Below, piece after piece: positions 5,828-6,933 of a DNA stretch of 6,933 nt (position 1 is the stretch's first letter; the number at the start of each line of letters is the position of its first letter). A model generated the notes under the pieces. It worked only from the letters and a program-made list of their open reading frames with translations, was not told where the DNA came from and made no database searches. Origin of the DNA: DATADF01 sp046263155 (lineage in GTDB: Bacteria > Actinomycetota > CADDZG01 > WHSQ01); contig JBHELF010000084.1 of NCBI GenBank assembly GCA_046263155.1, forward strand, positions 1-6,933. Reading direction: 5' to 3'. Position numbers and translations under genes: made by a program.

Positions 5828-6586
5828 TTACCGACCCGACCTTCGTGCCCGGACCGCGGCACGGAACTCATCCGAACGAAAACGTTGCGGTTGGACCTCG
5901 GCGGCGTGCGCGAGGGCTGCGTTGAGACCCGTCTCGGAGGCCGCCACGAGTGCGCGCTTGTTTGCAGCAACTCCTTCCGGAGGATTCGCGATGATCTCTG
6001 CGGCAAGCTCCCTGCAGCGGTCGAGCAGCCGCGCCGGTTCGACCACTTCGTTTACAAGCCCGAGGCGGTAGGCCTCCTTCGCATCGACGATTCGACCCGT
6101 CAGCAAGAGCTCTGCGGCCGCCGTAGGCCCGGCAAGGGCCTGTGTGAGCCACGCACCCCCGGTGCCGGGGATCACACCGAGGCGGACCCACACCTGCCCG
6201 AGTCTGGCGGTCGCGGACGCGACGCGCAGGTCGCAGGCGAGGGCGAGGTCGAGCCCCGCTCCGACCGCGGCCCCGTTGATCGCGGCAATGACCACTGCGG
6301 TCGTGGCGCGGATGGCTCGGACCATGCCCTGGTACGACTGATACAGCTCCGCTCCGATCCGCTCCTCGGGCAGCTCGGCCCAGGCCTCGAGCTCGTCGAG
6401 ATCCCCGCCCGCGCAGAAGGCGTCTCCGGCCCCCGTAAGGATCACGACGCGAGCAGTCTCGCTCGCCGCCTCGATCGCCTCCGCCAGCTCGGTGGCGGTC
6501 TGGGCGTCGAGGGCGTTGCGCCGCTCGGCGCGGTCGATGGTTACGAGGGCGCACGCCTCGGCAAAGGACTCGGTTCGCACGGTCAC
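5828..6586 (-). CDS. enoyl-CoA hydratase/isomerase (crotonase) family protein with altered catalytic residues
   Basis: A 252-residue protein of the crotonase fold, normally acting on acyl-CoA thioesters. Family features in order: DRAERRNALD near residue 20; the CoA-binding and oxyanion segment AFCAGGDLDEL (56-66); INGAAVGAGLDLALACDLRVA (103-123, the second oxyanion glycine); then GQVWVRLGVIPGTGG (130-144); TGRIVDAKEAYRLGLVNEVV; and the ANKRAL helix. The two glutamates of classical enoyl-CoA hydratase (Glu144 and Glu164 of the rat enzyme) align with Asp113 and Trp133, so simple hydration is doubtful; isomerase, hydrolase or other crotonase chemistry is possible. The GTG at 6586 is chosen because family similarity begins there and the longer frame to 6709 would run back through a terminator and the DUF5679 gene. 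It lies 6 nt upstream of the dipeptidase gene, likely in one transcript. The fold is secure, the reaction is not. Confidence 0.88.
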   Translation of the reverse strand: MTVRTESFAEACALVTIDRAERRNALDAQTATELAEAIEAASETARVVILTGAGDAFCAGGDLDELEAWAELPEERIGAELYQSYQGMVRAIRATTAVVIAAINGAAVGAGLDLALACDLRVASATARLGQVWVRLGVIPGTGGAWLTQALAGPTAAAELLLTGRIVDAKEAYRLGLVNEVVEPARLLDRCRELAAEIIANPPEGVAANKRALVAASETGLNAALAHAAEVQPQRFRSDEFRAAVRARRSGR

Positions 6587-6600
6587 GGCGCCCGAGCGTA
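6587..6600 (-). promoter_or_regulatory. candidate -10 box for a leaderless hydratase-family mRNA
   Basis: On the minus strand TACGCT (6600 to 6595) fits TAnnnT and is followed by 8 nt before the GTG at 6586. Because a strong terminator ends at 6612, transcription of this gene needs a promoter within the 25 nt between the terminator and the start codon. No Shine-Dalgarno sequence and no recognisable -35 box are seen. This is a positional inference. Confidence 0.35.
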
Positions 6601-6611
6601 AAGGGGGAATG

Positions 6612-6639
6612 AAAAAGGGCCGCCCCCCTGGGGCGGCCC
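6612..6639 (-). terminator. strong intrinsic terminator after the DUF5679 gene
   Basis: On the minus strand GGGCCGCCCC and GGGGCGGCCC form a perfect 10-bp, almost all G-C stem around a 3-nt loop, followed at once by TTTTT (6616 to 6612). The stem begins 18 nt after the stop of the short Zn-ribbon gene. It separates that gene from the hydratase-family gene. On the plus strand only CAG follows the stem, so it acts in one direction. Confidence 0.92.
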
Positions 6640-6657
6640 TCAGTCGTGAATGTGCGC

Positions 6658-6813
6658 CTAGGCGCTCTTCGGAAGCATCCGCGTCATCTTGGTACCGCAC
6701 ACGGGACACTGCCCCTGGGCGGCCTTGGAGCCGTTTGCCAGCGTGATTACTTCACCCTGGAAGTCACGCTTCTCACGGCACTTCACGCAATATCCGTTGT
6801 ACGTCTCGGCCAT
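6658..6813 (-). CDS. DUF5679-type Zn-ribbon small protein
   Basis: A complete 51-residue protein beginning MAETYNGYCVKCREKRDF. Two CxxC pairs, Cys9/Cys12 and Cys36/Cys39 (CPVCGTK), are arranged as a zinc ribbon, and the spacing and the GYCVKCREKRDF and AQGQCPVCGTK stretches match the short DUF5679 proteins common in Actinomycetota and Chloroflexota. The tail is basic (LPKSA). The function of the family is unknown; a nucleic-acid or ribosome association would be plausible for so small a basic ribbon, but this is inference. ATG 6813 is preceded by AAGGAG at a rather long spacing of 12 nt. The gene forms its own transcript, bounded by the intergenic region above and a strong terminator below. 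It is too short for most ORF finders but has all signs of a real gene. Confidence 0.93.
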   Translation of the reverse strand: MAETYNGYCVKCREKRDFQGEVITLANGSKAAQGQCPVCGTKMTRMLPKSA

Positions 6814-6825
6814 CTCTCGACCACG

Positions 6826-6831
6826 CTCCTT
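6826..6831 (-). promoter_or_regulatory. ribosome binding site of the DUF5679 gene
   Basis: Minus-strand AAGGAG lies 12 nt before the ATG at 6813. It is the best Shine-Dalgarno match in front of any gene in this window. The spacing is longer than the usual 5-9 nt, but no other in-frame start fits. Confidence 0.55.
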
Positions 6832-6850
6832 CCAGCGCCTAGAGCTTCCC

Positions 6851-6884
6851 CGTAGACCTATACCTATCGTGCCACCTCGGCACG
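6851..6884 (-). promoter_or_regulatory. candidate promoter region of the DUF5679 gene with a small inverted repeat
   Basis: On the minus strand a TATAGG element (6862 to 6857) in an AT-rich patch could be the -10 box. Just upstream, CGTGCC and GGCACG (6868-6873 and 6879-6884) form a 6-bp inverted repeat with a 5-nt centre, where a -35 box or operator would be expected. No TTGACA-like hexamer is present. The rest of the region to 6933 shows no gene I can support; a plus-strand gene may begin beyond the edge. Confidence 0.25.
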
Positions 6885-6933
6885 CCTAGCGCGGGATTTG
6901 TCGCTACTCTGCGTGGTCGGTTTGCGCCTGATT

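Noticed and set aside
5885..6601. 238-codon plus-strand open frame
   Set aside because: It is antisense to the crotonase-family gene. The translation shows no fold signature, only Arg/Gly/Asp-rich shadow sequence.
6587..6709. N-terminal extension of the crotonase-family gene up to 6709
   Set aside because: It would read through the intrinsic terminator and the tail of the DUF5679 gene, and the added residues do not resemble the family.

Overview
The window is GC-rich bacterial DNA and is densely coded. It holds eight genes: one cut by the left edge, six complete, and one short gene of 51 codons near the right edge. The short Zn-ribbon protein of the DUF5679 type, the stand-alone RecB-like nuclease with an iron-sulfur cysteine set, and two starts that look leaderless (a TAnnnT box 7-8 nt before the start codon) all point to Actinomycetota, possibly a poorly cultured lineage. 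This placement is an inference from gene content and style; no rRNA or tRNA is present to confirm it.

Layout. Plus strand, 1-1312: the C-terminal part of an alpha/beta hydrolase, a 50-nt imperfect hairpin, then a PD-(D/E)XK nuclease. The remaining genes (1316-6813) are on the minus strand and meet the nuclease gene convergently with only 3 nt between stop codons. In transcription order (right to left) they are: a DUF5679 Zn-ribbon protein with a strong intrinsic terminator; an enoyl-CoA hydratase/isomerase-family protein; an M20 dipeptidase 6 nt further on; then, after a 46-nt spacer with two hairpins, a tight four-gene unit. That unit is a small four-helix membrane protein, a gluconate 2-dehydrogenase subunit 3-like protein, a GMC flavoprotein dehydrogenase and a DUF2231 four-helix membrane protein. 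Inside the unit the genes overlap by 8 and 4 nt or are 2 nt apart.

How the genes may work together. The GMC protein carries a Cys-x5-Cys-x3-Cys motif like the one I recall for the Fe-S cluster of FAD-dependent glucose dehydrogenases, and its neighbour is the matching small-subunit family. The usual multihaem cytochrome c subunit and Tat signal are not visible. Instead, two four-helix membrane proteins bracket the pair. The inference is a membrane-attached FAD/Fe-S dehydrogenase, perhaps cytoplasmic, that passes electrons to the membrane by an atypical route. This is the most interesting part of the window. The hydratase-family protein and the dipeptidase look like ordinary catabolic enzymes, except that the former lacks both catalytic glutamates of true enoyl-CoA hydratases.

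No mobile element, CRISPR array, tRNA or rRNA was found. No stretch longer than 300 nt lacks a gene; the largest gaps are 363-508 and 6814-6933.
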